64,000 nt of DNA from Lachnospiraceae bacterium. GTDB taxonomy: Bacteria; Bacillota; Clostridia; Lachnospirales; Lachnospiraceae. Location: contig JAQUXP010000010.1 of assembly GCA_028692395.1 (NCBI GenBank), forward strand, positions 1-64,000, in the 5' to 3' direction. Both the position numbers and the translations under genes were made by a program. Below the pieces are notes generated by a model that was not told the DNA's origin, made no database searches, and worked only from the letters and a program-made list of their open reading frames with translations. Positions 52,594 through 61,841 of this stretch are shown one piece after another. Position 1 is the first letter of the stretch; each line of letters begins with the position of its first letter.

Positions 52594-53228
52594 CATTCCC
52601 TGTAATTCTCTTCTGCTTTTTCCCAGTTTACCACATGCCACCAGTCTTCGATATAATCGGCACGAACATTATAGTGCTTCAGATAATAAGCATGTTCCCA
52701 TACATCGATCCCCAGCACCGGGCACAGATTTTCTCCTACAGGACTATCCTGATTGGCTGTTGTGATAATGCGAAGCCTTCCTCCGTCCAGGACCAGCCAC
52801 GCATATCCCGAACCAAACACCGAAAGTGCCGCTTTGCTGAAAGCCTCCCGGAATGCCTCATAGCTTCCATACTGCATTCGGACAGCGTTTCCCAGTTCGC
52901 CTACGGGCATTGAAGGCTGGGAAGAATCCCATTTTCCCGGATTTTTTAAACCTGCGAAGAAAAATCGGTGATTATAAACTCCCCCGGCATTGTTGTGTAT
53001 TGTCCTCTGAAGCTCACAGGAAGGTCTGGCAGAAGTGCGGATCAGCTGTTCCAGTGACAGCCTCTGCAGCTGAGGATAATTCTTCAGCGCAGCATTGAGA
53101 TTCTGAATATAGGTTTGCAGATGTTTATCGTGATGAAGCCGCATCGTCTTTTCGTCAATAAAAGGCTCCAGCGCATCATAAGCATAGGGCAGCGGCTGAT
53201 TAACAAAGGGATAATATTGATTCTCCAT
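52560..53228 (-). CDS. Superoxide dismutase, Fe/Mn family
   Basis: A 222-aa SOD. Metal ligands are visible in LHHDKHLQTY, NAGGVYNHRFFF and DVWEHAYYLKH. The tryptophan/Gly segment ANQDSPVG stands where most have GDQ. Converts superoxide to peroxide and oxygen. Metal preference cannot be decided here. RBS GGTGGAAAT. It is a single gene; the AT-rich cassette joins just after its 3' end. Confidence 0.93.
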   Translation of the reverse strand: MENQYYPFVNQPLPYAYDALEPFIDEKTMRLHHDKHLQTYIQNLNAALKNYPQLQRLSLEQLIRTSARPSCELQRTIHNNAGGVYNHRFFFAGLKNPGKWDSSQPSMPVGELGNAVRMQYGSYEAFREAFSKAALSVFGSGYAWLVLDGGRLRIITTANQDSPVGENLCPVLGIDVWEHAYYLKHYNVRADYIEDWWHVVNWEKAEENYRECHKIWKRMRNI

Positions 53229-53411
53229 ATTTCCACCGGATATCTTTTCCTTTACTTCAAGGTATGCAGTACGCTCTATTACTGTTCCTATCCAAAATCC
53301 GAGAGAAAATACTGCGCAAAAAACCTGAGATATGCTATACTATATACAGAAGCCATGAGCAGTGACAGCAGCTATTGTGAATCATGCACTTAAGAAAAGA
53401 GGCGATGTAAC

Positions 53412-53795
53412 ATGGCAAAAGGGAAAAAACCTCCTATTGCGAAAAGCTTCGGTTTTGCTTTTGAGGGAATCTTTACCGGAATCAAAAAGGAGCGCAACAT
53501 GAAGGTACACTGTGGGATGGCGGTTCTGGTTGTGATTGCTGGAATTGTTCTAAAGATTTCACTGGTGGAATGGTGTATCTGTCTGACACTCTTTGGTCTG
53601 GTTATGGCACTGGAGCTTGTGAATACGGCAATTGAGGCTGTGGTGGATCTGGTAACCCAGGAGCAAAAGCCATTGGCAAAGATTGCGAAGGATACGGCAG
53701 CCGGTGCGGTACTGATTGCAGCTATCATGGCTGCCATCGCCGGATGTATGATCTTTCTGCCAAAGGGAATTCTATGGTTAACCAGGTGGTTTTAA
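53412..53795 (+). CDS. Diacylglycerol/undecaprenol kinase family protein
   Basis: A 127-aa membrane kinase with three helices. The DgkA signature appears as ALELVNTAIEAVVDL, plus SFGFAFEGIFTGIKKERNMK at the N-terminus. Gram-positive members phosphorylate undecaprenol for cell-wall lipid carriers. RBS GAGG. It precedes the phasin-UbiB pair by 55 nt. Confidence 0.9.
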   Translation: MAKGKKPPIAKSFGFAFEGIFTGIKKERNMKVHCGMAVLVVIAGIVLKISLVEWCICLTLFGLVMALELVNTAIEAVVDLVTQEQKPLAKIAKDTAAGAVLIAAIMAAIAGCMIFLPKGILWLTRWF

Positions 53796-53802
53796 CCGAT
53801 TT

Positions 53803-53835
53803 GCAACTGTAACAGGTCAGATACGAAACAGTTAT
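53803..53835 (+). repeat. Dispersed repeat family B, partial copy
   Basis: AACTGTAACAGGTCAGATAC then GAAACAGTTATG. Related to the TAACCGGTCAGGTACGGAAC end of the copy at 58295-58364. It lies just before the phasin-like gene. Confidence 0.5.
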
Positions 53836-53850
53836 GAAAGGAGCATATGT

Positions 53851-54240
53851 ATGGATGGATTAGGAGACAGCTTAAAAAAGGTAATACTGGCAGGTATCGG
53901 AACTGCCGCAACAACCGTGGAAAAATCAAAGGAACTCTTAGATGACATGGTAAAAAAAGGGGAACTGACGGTAGAACAGGGAAAGGTTTTAAACCAGGAG
54001 CTGAAGCACAATATCAAGAAAACCGTTCGTGAGAATGTAAATGTCTCGGTGAAGGCTTCTACGCCGGAGGAGCTTGAGGCACTGCTGGGCAAGATGAACT
54101 CTGAGCAACTGGAGCATCTGAAGGCAAAGCTGCAGGCCATGGAATCTCCTGCTGCTCCCGAAGCAGAAAAAGAATCCGAAGAAGAATCCAAAGAAGAATC
54201 AGAAGAAAAAGCAGAAGAAAAGCAGGCTGCAGATGACTGA
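53851..54240 (+). CDS. Phasin-like helical protein
   Basis: A 129-aa helical protein: LGDSLKKVILAGIGTAATTV, EKSKELLDDMVKKGELTVEQ, then a charged tail of Glu/Lys/Ala repeats (EKESEEESKEESEEKAEEKQ). The N-terminal half is phasin-like. Phasins coat polyhydroxyalkanoate granules, but Firmicute homologues next to UbiB occur without PHA genes. RBS GAAAGGAG. It overlaps ubiB by 8 nt. Confidence 0.82.
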   Translation: MDGLGDSLKKVILAGIGTAATTVEKSKELLDDMVKKGELTVEQGKVLNQELKHNIKKTVRENVNVSVKASTPEELEALLGKMNSEQLEHLKAKLQAMESPAAPEAEKESEEESKEESEEKAEEKQAADD

Positions 54241-55831
54241 TATGGAAACCCCAAAACCGGAACATAAGGGTTATGGCTCCCGTCTGAAGGAAATGACGGC
54301 AGTTTTAAGAAAACATGAGATTACTCAGGGGCTGACCCCGGAGAAACTCCGTCTGATTCTGGAGGATCTGGGGCCCACCTATATTAAGCTTGGTCAGATT
54401 ATGTCCCTGCATTCGGACATTCTCCCGAAGCGCTACTGTGATGAGCTGATGCGGCTTCGTTCCAACGTGGCACCCATGCCATTTTCTCAGGTACAGGAGG
54501 TACTTCTGGCTTCTCTTGGACTCTCCTGGAAGGAGATCTTTTCAGAGATTGAGGAAACCCCTCTGGGATCCGCCTCCATCGCCCAGGTACATCGTGCTGT
54601 CCTGAAAACAGGAGAACAGGTTGTCATAAAGGTGCAGCGCAAAGGCATCTACGATATCATGGCAAGAGACATCTCTTTGCTCCACAAGGCAGTGAAGCTG
54701 GTCCCACCGGTAAGTCTCAAGGAAATGGTTGATTTTGACATGGTGCTCGATGAACTGTGGATGGTGACTCAGGAAGAGATGAACTTTCTGAAGGAAGCCT
54801 CTAATATGGAAGAATTTGCCAGACGGAACAAAGAAGTAGCATTTGTAGAAACGCCCCTGCTCTACCATGAATTTACCACAGCACATGTACTTGTGATGGA
54901 ATATATCGACGGTTTTGAGATCGATGACAGGGAAGCTCTGCAAAAAGAAGGATATCACCTGGATGAAATCGGCAGCAAGCTGGTAGATAACTATATCCGC
55001 CAGGTAATGGAGGATGGATTTTTCCATGCCGATCCCCACCCTGGCAATATCCGTATTCGTGATGGCAAGATTGTCTGGATTGATATGGGAATGATGGGTC
55101 GCTTAAGTGACCGGGATAAGGAACTGATCAGCCATGCTATCCAGGGAATCGCTGTCAATGACATCGGTATGATCCAGGATGCAGTGCTTTCTCTTGGGGA
55201 ATTCCGTGGGAAACCGGACCAGAGCAAGCTCTATGAAGATATCCGTACTCTTATGGTAAAGTATGGACATCTGGATATGGGAGATATTGACATCGCCAAA
55301 ATCATGCAGGAGCTGATGGAGGTTATGAAGGTAAACAAAATTTCCATGCCCCATGGGCTGACGATGCTGGCGAGAGGTCTGACTCATATGGAAGGGGTTC
55401 TGGCCGATATCTGCCCGGAAATCAATATGGTAGAAATAGCTGCAGCACGGGTAAAGAATCACATGCTGCAGCATTTTGACTGGAAAAAAGAGCTGAAAAC
55501 AAACGGAAAGATTCTGTACCGCTCCCTGCACAAGGCCATAGAACTGCCTTCTCTGATCTCGGAGATCCTGCAAAGCTATCAGAAAGGCCAGACAAAGGTA
55601 AATCTGGACCTCCATGCCGGCCGAGATCTGTCAGAGCTGCTGCGCAGACTGGTGCGAAACATCGTTATGGGACTGTGGGTCATGGCACTTCTCATCAGCT
55701 CCAGTATTATCTGCACCACCGATATGTCGCCAAGGATACTGGGAATTCCGGCTTTGGGAGCTTTCGGGTATCTATTCGCATTTATCATCGTTGTATATGT
55801 ATTCCTCAAACATTTTCTTTCGGGAAAATGA
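54233..55831 (+). CDS. UbiB/AarF (ABC1) family atypical kinase
   Basis: A 532-aa ABC1 kinase-like protein: PTYIKLGQIMS (KxGQ motif), GSASIAQVHRAVL (Ala-rich loop), VVIKVQRKG with the ATP lysine, HADPHPGNI, and IDMGMMG (DFG-like). Two transmembrane helices end the protein (about 478-528). The family supports ubiquinone synthesis in respirers; in an anaerobe without ubiquinone the lipid target is unknown. Coupled to the phasin-like gene. Confidence 0.9.
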   Translation: MTDMETPKPEHKGYGSRLKEMTAVLRKHEITQGLTPEKLRLILEDLGPTYIKLGQIMSLHSDILPKRYCDELMRLRSNVAPMPFSQVQEVLLASLGLSWKEIFSEIEETPLGSASIAQVHRAVLKTGEQVVIKVQRKGIYDIMARDISLLHKAVKLVPPVSLKEMVDFDMVLDELWMVTQEEMNFLKEASNMEEFARRNKEVAFVETPLLYHEFTTAHVLVMEYIDGFEIDDREALQKEGYHLDEIGSKLVDNYIRQVMEDGFFHADPHPGNIRIRDGKIVWIDMGMMGRLSDRDKELISHAIQGIAVNDIGMIQDAVLSLGEFRGKPDQSKLYEDIRTLMVKYGHLDMGDIDIAKIMQELMEVMKVNKISMPHGLTMLARGLTHMEGVLADICPEINMVEIAAARVKNHMLQHFDWKKELKTNGKILYRSLHKAIELPSLISEILQSYQKGQTKVNLDLHAGRDLSELLRRLVRNIVMGLWVMALLISSSIICTTDMSPRILGIPALGAFGYLFAFIIVVYVFLKHFLSGK

Positions 55832-55849
55832 TGCGTATCTTTTATCCTT

Positions 55850-58114
55850 CTATATGCCGCATCCAGTCAGTACCTCCTCCACACGGGAAACCGGCTGGAT
55901 CTGCAATTTTTTCTTAACCTCTTCTGCCACATCATCCAGATCTTCCATGTTCTCTTCCGGAATAAATACCGTGGTAATTCCGGCTCTTTGGGCGGCCATC
56001 AGTTTTTCCGGCAGTCCTCCGATTGGCAGCACGCCACCCCGAAGGGATACTTCTCCTGTCATGGCAATGGCCGGAGATACTGCCCTGTCATTCACCAGTG
56101 AGACAATGGCAGTGGTAAGGGTAATACCGGCAGAGGGCCCGTCCTTTGGAATCGCACCTGCGGGAACATGAATATGCAGATCATTTTTCTCAAATATCTC
56201 TGCTTTATCCGGATACATGGACTTTACCAGGCTAACCGCAATCTGTACGGATTCCTTCATCACATCCCCCAGCTGTCCCGTAATGATGATCTTACCGGTT
56301 CCCTTTGTAAACAAAGTCTCAATAAACAGAATATCTCCCCCAGCCTGCGTCCAGGCAAGTCCAGTGATAATTCCCGGTTTTTTCTCTTTCAGAATATGGT
56401 CATGCCGCATAGGCTTCTGATCCAGATACTGGGGCAGACGTTTCGGACTCACTGTGATGGATTTTTGCTCTCCCTTCACAAGCTTTACCGCTGCCACTCT
56501 GCACAGGGTATCCATACATTTCTTTAAGCCTCTGACACCGGCCTCCATGGTGTAATCCCCAATCATGGCCTGAATAGCAGCATCGGAAACCTTTAGATTC
56601 TTATTCTTTACTCCCATACTTTCCATGGCTTTTGGAAGCAGATGACGTTTTGCAATCTGCAGCTTTTCCATGGCAGTGTAGCCGGAAAATGAAATCACCT
56701 CCATACGATTCAAAAGGGGCTCCGGAATCGTATCCAGCGTATTCGCTGTACAGACAAAAAGAACGTTAGACAGATCATAGGGCACATTCATATAATGATC
56801 GGTAAAGGTACTGTTCTGCTCTGGATCCAGCACCTCCAGCAGTGCACTGGAGGGATCTCCGCCGTAATCCTTGGCAAGCTTGTCCACCTCATCCAGCACC
56901 ATAACCGGATTGGAAGCACCGCTTCTCTTGATGCCTTCCATAATACGTCCTGGCATAGCACCGATATATGTTCTTCTGTGTCCCCGGATCTCCGCCTCAT
57001 CCCTGACTCCTCCAAGGCTGACTCTTACATAGGCCCGGTTTAACGCCTTTGCGATGCTCTGTCCGATACTGGTTTTTCCGGTACCGGGAGCACCTACAAA
57101 CAGAAGGATAGAACCTGCCTGCTCTTTCTTCAGATTCATAACGGCAATCTGCTGCAGAATCCTCTGCTTCACCTTCTTCAGACCATAATGCTCCTGACTT
57201 AAAATCTCTTCAGCTTTCCCCAGATCAATTTCAGATGGCTCCTCGCTTTTCCATGACAGACTTGTGACAAAATCCAGATAATCATAGAGAATTCCGTATT
57301 CCTGACTGTTTTGTCCCTCCTGCTTCATGCGGTTTAGCACTTTTGCTGCTTCTCCCCTGGCTGTCTCATTCATCCCGGACTCCTGAATCTTTTTCTCGAA
57401 TTTTCGAACATCGGACATGCTCTCCGGATGCATCTCATCCAGTTCCCGCTGCAGATATTCCATCTGTTTTTTTATGGCGTCTTCACGGTAAAGCTGCTCA
57501 TGGGATGCCTCCTGCTCAGTTTGTGCCGCACTGGCAAGCTTTGCCATCTCCAGGAATTCATAGAGTGCCTTCTCCATCAGTGTCACCCGATCGGACATCT
57601 TATCCTGTTGGATAATATTATATTTTTCTGCATTGGAGATCTTAAGCTGATAGGAAAGGGTAGCTGCCATCTCACTGACACTGTTCCACTGCATAATATA
57701 ATTTCTTGCCATAATCCCCCAGCGGGAACCTGCGATAAAGTTCAGATATGCACTTTTTACTTCCTCATAATGCTGATCCAGCTCCTCCCTGCTCCAATCC
57801 TCAATATCTTCTCTCAGCGCAGCCTCTACCTGGATTCCATCATTAATCTCGATTTTTTCCACATCCACACGATGCTTTGCCTTGATGCCGATATTGCCTT
57901 CCTTATCCAGCGTATCCACTACTCCGGCAATGCCGATGGGGTAAAAATCTTCTGCCGTCATATCCTCTTTCTTTTTATCCTCCTTAAGCATCAGGAAGAT
58001 CACATCTTCTCCGGTATTCGGCTTTTTCCCTGCAACCTCCTGAAAATATTCGCTTTGAAAGAAAAAGGTTACTCCCGGAACCACAATCATATTATAAAAT
58101 GGTACTACAATCAT
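55850..58114 (-). CDS. lon: ATP-dependent protease Lon
   Basis: A 754-aa Lon. The N-terminal substrate domain (1-200) is followed by the AAA+ module with LFVGAPGTGKTSIGQ, VMVLDEVDKL and sensor residues. The C-terminal protease has the serine in KDGPSAGITLTTA and the lysine in LPIGGLPEKLMAAQRAG. It degrades damaged and regulatory proteins. RBS AGGAGGT. A CIRCE operator (58149-58175) lies between promoter and gene, so HrcA control is predicted. It converges on ubiB with an 18-nt gap. Confidence 0.95.
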   Translation of the reverse strand: MIVVPFYNMIVVPGVTFFFQSEYFQEVAGKKPNTGEDVIFLMLKEDKKKEDMTAEDFYPIGIAGVVDTLDKEGNIGIKAKHRVDVEKIEINDGIQVEAALREDIEDWSREELDQHYEEVKSAYLNFIAGSRWGIMARNYIMQWNSVSEMAATLSYQLKISNAEKYNIIQQDKMSDRVTLMEKALYEFLEMAKLASAAQTEQEASHEQLYREDAIKKQMEYLQRELDEMHPESMSDVRKFEKKIQESGMNETARGEAAKVLNRMKQEGQNSQEYGILYDYLDFVTSLSWKSEEPSEIDLGKAEEILSQEHYGLKKVKQRILQQIAVMNLKKEQAGSILLFVGAPGTGKTSIGQSIAKALNRAYVRVSLGGVRDEAEIRGHRRTYIGAMPGRIMEGIKRSGASNPVMVLDEVDKLAKDYGGDPSSALLEVLDPEQNSTFTDHYMNVPYDLSNVLFVCTANTLDTIPEPLLNRMEVISFSGYTAMEKLQIAKRHLLPKAMESMGVKNKNLKVSDAAIQAMIGDYTMEAGVRGLKKCMDTLCRVAAVKLVKGEQKSITVSPKRLPQYLDQKPMRHDHILKEKKPGIITGLAWTQAGGDILFIETLFTKGTGKIIITGQLGDVMKESVQIAVSLVKSMYPDKAEIFEKNDLHIHVPAGAIPKDGPSAGITLTTAIVSLVNDRAVSPAIAMTGEVSLRGGVLPIGGLPEKLMAAQRAGITTVFIPEENMEDLDDVAEEVKKKLQIQPVSRVEEVLTGCGI

Positions 58115-58148
58115 CCCATTACCTCCTATAACGATAAAAACAGTTTTG

Positions 58149-58175
58149 TTAGCACTCCATCATTTCGAGTGCTAA
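58149..58175 (-). promoter_or_regulatory. CIRCE element (HrcA operator) at lon
   Basis: Perfect TTAGCACTC-N9-GAGTGCTAA, the canonical CIRCE inverted repeat. It lies just downstream of the -10 of the lon promoter, the classical position for repression. Confidence 0.95.
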
Positions 58176-58187
58176 CTTGTTATCTAC

Positions 58188-58215
58188 ATTATAGTTCAAA
58201 AAGCTATGCTGTCAA
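58188..58215 (-). promoter_or_regulatory. Promoter of lon
   Basis: -35 TTGACA (58210-58215), 16-bp spacer, -10 TATAAT (58188-58193). Confidence 0.88.
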
Positions 58216-58240
58216 TAGCTTTATATTTTTTTAATATGTA

Positions 58241-58274
58241 AAAAATCCAGCCCCTTGATTTCTCTCGGGGCTGG
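58241..58274 (-). terminator. Terminator of the diguanylate cyclase gene
   Basis: Stem CCAGCCCC (58247-58254) with GGGGCTGG (58267-58274), followed on the minus strand by ATTTTTTAC. Confidence 0.88.
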
Positions 58275-58294
58275 AAATACATGCTCTCTTGTAA

Positions 58295-58364
58295 GAAAAT
58301 CCCATCACCAAAGGTGATTTTAAATGGATTTTCGAATATAACCGGTCAGGTACGGAACAGTTAC
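58295..58364 (+). repeat. Dispersed repeat family B, copy 1
   Basis: A 70-nt element: GAAAATCCCATCACC, a short GGTGATTT arm, AATGGATTTTCGAAT, then TAACCGGTCAGGTAC. A near-identical 60-nt copy lies inverted at 63647-63706. The internal arms ATCACC and GGTGAT, and AAAATCC and GGATTTT, make nested hairpins. It touches the diguanylate cyclase stop codon. Confidence 0.8.
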
Positions 58365-59635
58365 TCTTTTTCCTTAAACTCACTGATACAAAACTGCTTT
58401 CTTCCATGTTCCTTGGCATAGTACAGATTGTCATCCGCATCCTTGAGCATACCGGACAGCAGCCACCCACTGAGTTCTTCTCCTCTGCAATAGCAGCAGC
58501 CCATGGAAATGCTGATATCCACAGATCTGTCACTAAACTTTTTCGCAGCAATCTTTTCAAATAACTGCCTCAGCTGCGCCTCCAGAGTGGATTTTTCCTT
58601 GACCCAAAGGCCAGTGACGAATTCCTCTCCGCCAAAACGGACCACATTGGATTTTCCCACCGTTTCCATCAAAAGCTCACTGATCTCAATCAGCACCTGA
58701 TCACCAACCTCATGTCCGAAGGTATCATTTACCCTTTTAAACAGGTCTATATCCGCAATTGCCAGAACAAAATAATAATCTCTCACACGCAGGGCACTCA
58801 TGCGCTTCATAAACTGACTGTTATAGTAGCTTCTGTTATAGCAGTGTGTCAGGGCATCCGTATAGATTTTTTCAAATTGCCGCTTCCGGTAATTGACATA
58901 CAGGAATACAAACAGCAGAGTCAGCGTTGCCGTGGATACCCCCAGCAGAATTCCCATCGCCAGCAGCACTTCCATCCGATACGCATTATAATCTCCCGTC
59001 TGAAGTTCTACCCCTACGACTCCGATATAATGTCCTTCCTCCGAATACAGGGGACAGTAACCACAGATGTGAGGTCCCCACTCGCTTTCATTATACAGAT
59101 ACGTAGGTGCTTCTGTAAGCACCAGGCTGTCCTTTGGCACATAATAAGAATACCGCCGGATCTCCGCATCAGAGGCAATGGTGCCATCCTCAGAACTATT
59201 CTTAGCATTCTCACTGACATTGACATCCAAAAGCCACATAATATCCAGCTTGGTTCCCAGTGCTGCATGGAAAAGTGACTCGTTGTCGCTGTCCACCTTA
59301 TACTTTATTTCATCCCCCTTTAAAAGGGTCATGACATAAGCATAATCAACCTTATTCTTGAAATTCTCACTGCTCATCATCGCCTGGAGACTTTCATTCT
59401 CTTTGGAGCTTAACATTTCTTGATAGCTATAGCCCTTCAGCCGTTCCACATCCGCATCTGTCAGATGAATATTCGCCGCTGCGAGAACTGCAAAATTCTC
59501 CGCAGCACTTCCCTCCGATGCCAGATATCCCTCTTTTATAATCTCATTGCATTTATAAAAAGTAAACACTGAGACTCCTATAAAGACAGCCAGCAGTAAA
59601 AAGCCAATGTACAGGACACTCTTTCTTTTTTTCAT
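58361..59635 (-). CDS. Membrane-anchored diguanylate cyclase
   Basis: A 424-aa sensor enzyme. An N-terminal helix (about 5-27), an extracytoplasmic sensor domain of about 190 residues of Cache type, a second helix (about 228-250), and a GGDEF domain (about 265-420) with the signature FGGEEF and the metal aspartate in AIADIDLFKRVND. The RxxD inhibitory site expected five residues before GGEEF is absent (GKSN). It synthesises cyclic di-GMP. ATG at 59635 follows GGGGGAAAT. The promoter is at 59685-59713. Confidence 0.9.
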   Translation of the reverse strand: MKKRKSVLYIGFLLLAVFIGVSVFTFYKCNEIIKEGYLASEGSAAENFAVLAAANIHLTDADVERLKGYSYQEMLSSKENESLQAMMSSENFKNKVDYAYVMTLLKGDEIKYKVDSDNESLFHAALGTKLDIMWLLDVNVSENAKNSSEDGTIASDAEIRRYSYYVPKDSLVLTEAPTYLYNESEWGPHICGYCPLYSEEGHYIGVVGVELQTGDYNAYRMEVLLAMGILLGVSTATLTLLFVFLYVNYRKRQFEKIYTDALTHCYNRSYYNSQFMKRMSALRVRDYYFVLAIADIDLFKRVNDTFGHEVGDQVLIEISELLMETVGKSNVVRFGGEEFVTGLWVKEKSTLEAQLRQLFEKIAAKKFSDRSVDISISMGCCYCRGEELSGWLLSGMLKDADDNLYYAKEHGRKQFCISEFKEKE

Positions 59636-59684
59636 GCCAAAATTTCCCCCACTGTACAATTTTTGTACAATCATCTATACCTCT

Positions 59685-59713
59685 AGTATAAATCTTTAGG
59701 AAAAAAGATACAA
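59685..59713 (-). promoter_or_regulatory. Promoter of the diguanylate cyclase gene
   Basis: -35 TTGTAT (59708-59713), 17-bp spacer, -10 TATACT (59685-59690). Two TTGTACA copies in the leader just downstream form a direct repeat. Confidence 0.6.
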
Positions 59714-59771
59714 GAATTATCTGCTCTGTGCATGAATTTTATCGAAAATGTCAGTGTCCAAAGCGCAGGGT

Positions 59772-61820
59772 CTAACATTCCAACACAGCTGCACCATAGG
59801 GTTCCAGTGTGAATGTTCCTTCTACGGTCTTTCCGCAGTCCATACAGGTCATAGGCTTCTTTATGGTAACCGTCTGCGCAGTGCTCGTGTAATTGAGAAG
59901 GAACAGCCACTGTTTTCCGTCTTTGCTTCTGACGGAAAGTTCCACATTTTCCGGTAATTCTACCATGTCTGCATAGGGTTCAAGAATTCCGAGATATTGC
60001 AACAGCTGCCTGGTATTACTACGGCTGAAGCTGGTTCCCAGGTGAAGCACTTTTCCTCTTCCGTAAGCATGCTCAGTAAGCATGGGGGTTCCGGCATAGA
60101 AGGTGGCATCATAGGTGGCAAGAACTTTTACATCAGTTCCCGCTTTCATAAGATCATTGAAGATAGGAGCTTCCATCTTTTCCTCACCAAAGCTTCCGAA
60201 CACGGGCGGCTCTGCCAGACTTGTAAAGGTCCACTCCGGCACATCGGTTCCGGTAAGTTCGGCAAGCAGTCCCGGCTGCGGTATCTGAACGCACTGTCCG
60301 TTCTCGTCTTTATATCCGCTTCTACAGCCCAGAATCAAGGTTCCTCCCTGCTCTGTATAGGCTTTTAAAAGTGCGGTCTGCTCCTCCCTGATCAAAGAAG
60401 GGTGTGGGTAAATCAGTACCGGATATTTCGCAAGGTCAGACAGCTCACTGTCTTTTTGCAGATACACCACATCATAAGGAGTGTGATACAGCTCTGAAGC
60501 TTCAAAGATTCCCTGCTCACTGGCGTAGCTGACACGTCGATGCCAGGCATCCACTGTGCAGTCCCATTCATTATCATAATCCTTTACAACAGCAAATGCC
60601 GCCTCATAGTCTGCGCCGCAGATCGGATTCAGTTTTTTCTGTAATGCTCTGAATTCCTTTACTTCTGCCAGCTTGCGGTTATCGCGGCTGTCATAATCCA
60701 GGATTCCATGCCAGTAGATCTCGGTTCCCATAGTGCAGGTTCTCCAGCGGAAATAAGAGATATAATCTGCGCCGTGAGCCAGACTCTGCATAGACCAGAG
60801 CTTTAACTGACCAGGACGGGGGGCAGGACCTTCCATCCGGTTATTCCAGCCATTCGCACCGGACTGCTGTTCCATAATTCCAAAATGCGGACAGATGGAC
60901 CGCACCTCATTCAGATTTCTGCTCCACTGCCGATCCCCCAGACCTTCTCCGTCAGAAGGGCTGTCCAGTCCGTAAGCAAAGCTTGGATAAGAATCATAAG
61001 TATACACATCCAGGCATTCCTTTTCCATCTTATGATTATCCAGATTTCCAAACATGCCATTTGTAGTGATGTAAACACCCTTACGGACATATCTTCTCAG
61101 GATATCCGTCTGCAGCCTGCAAAAACGGATGGCACTTTCTGAAACAAAACGATAATAATCCAGCTCCAGATGCGGATTCACATTCCCGCTTGGTGTGTGC
61201 CGCGGGACAAATACCTGCTCCCAGTCTGTATAGGTCTGATTCCAGAAGGTGGTTCCCCACGCCTGATTCAATTCCTCCAAAGTTCCATAAGTATCCTGCA
61301 GGAATTTACGAAAAGCTGCGGTATCCGCTGCCGAATAGAATACATTTACTTCACAGTTAATCTCATTATCAATCTGCCATCCGACAATCGCCGGATGCTG
61401 CCCATAATGCTCTCCAAGCTTTGTGACGATTCTTGCACAGAGCTCCTGATAAATCGGTGCATTATAATTGTAGTGACGTCTTCCGCCATGCTCCATGACA
61501 GTTCCGTCGATTCTGCGGTTTAGTACCTCCGGATATTTGCTGGTGAGCCATGCCGGAGGTGTTGCTGTCGGTGTTCCCATAATTACCTTCATGCCGGTTT
61601 TCCGGCAGAGCTCCAGGAACTCATCGAAAAATGCAAAGGTAAACTCCCCTTCCAGGGGCTCAAACTTGCTCCACGCAAACTCTGCAATTCTGATTGTAGA
61701 GATTCCCGCCTCCAGCATACGCTCCAGGTCACTCTTCCACATACTTTTATCCCAATGCTCCGGATAATAGCAGGTTCCCATCGTCATCTCATTCCACTGA
61801 AATGTCTGTTTACTGTTCAT
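59772..61820 (-). CDS. Beta-galactosidase, glycoside hydrolase family 42
   Basis: A 682-aa GH42 enzyme. TIM barrel 1-390 with the acid/base glutamate in GWQIDNEINCEV and the nucleophile region GIMEQQSGANGWN. A trimerisation/GATase-like domain follows (about 395-610: YPVLIYPHPSLI, GRGKVLHLGTSF), then a small C-terminal beta domain. It has no signal peptide, so it hydrolyses imported galactosides. RBS GGGAGGT. It is downstream of two sugar-transport permease genes, which supply the substrate. Confidence 0.94.
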   Translation of the reverse strand: MNSKQTFQWNEMTMGTCYYPEHWDKSMWKSDLERMLEAGISTIRIAEFAWSKFEPLEGEFTFAFFDEFLELCRKTGMKVIMGTPTATPPAWLTSKYPEVLNRRIDGTVMEHGGRRHYNYNAPIYQELCARIVTKLGEHYGQHPAIVGWQIDNEINCEVNVFYSAADTAAFRKFLQDTYGTLEELNQAWGTTFWNQTYTDWEQVFVPRHTPSGNVNPHLELDYYRFVSESAIRFCRLQTDILRRYVRKGVYITTNGMFGNLDNHKMEKECLDVYTYDSYPSFAYGLDSPSDGEGLGDRQWSRNLNEVRSICPHFGIMEQQSGANGWNNRMEGPAPRPGQLKLWSMQSLAHGADYISYFRWRTCTMGTEIYWHGILDYDSRDNRKLAEVKEFRALQKKLNPICGADYEAAFAVVKDYDNEWDCTVDAWHRRVSYASEQGIFEASELYHTPYDVVYLQKDSELSDLAKYPVLIYPHPSLIREEQTALLKAYTEQGGTLILGCRSGYKDENGQCVQIPQPGLLAELTGTDVPEWTFTSLAEPPVFGSFGEEKMEAPIFNDLMKAGTDVKVLATYDATFYAGTPMLTEHAYGRGKVLHLGTSFSRSNTRQLLQYLGILEPYADMVELPENVELSVRSKDGKQWLFLLNYTSTAQTVTIKKPMTCMDCGKTVEGTFTLEPYGAAVLEC

Positions 61821-61841
61821 AAAATACCTCCCAAAATATAT

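Noticed and set aside
59683-59910. 75-codon minus-strand frame before the diguanylate cyclase
   Set aside because: It overlaps the 3' end of the GH42 gene in another frame and the cyclase promoter; no ribosome site.
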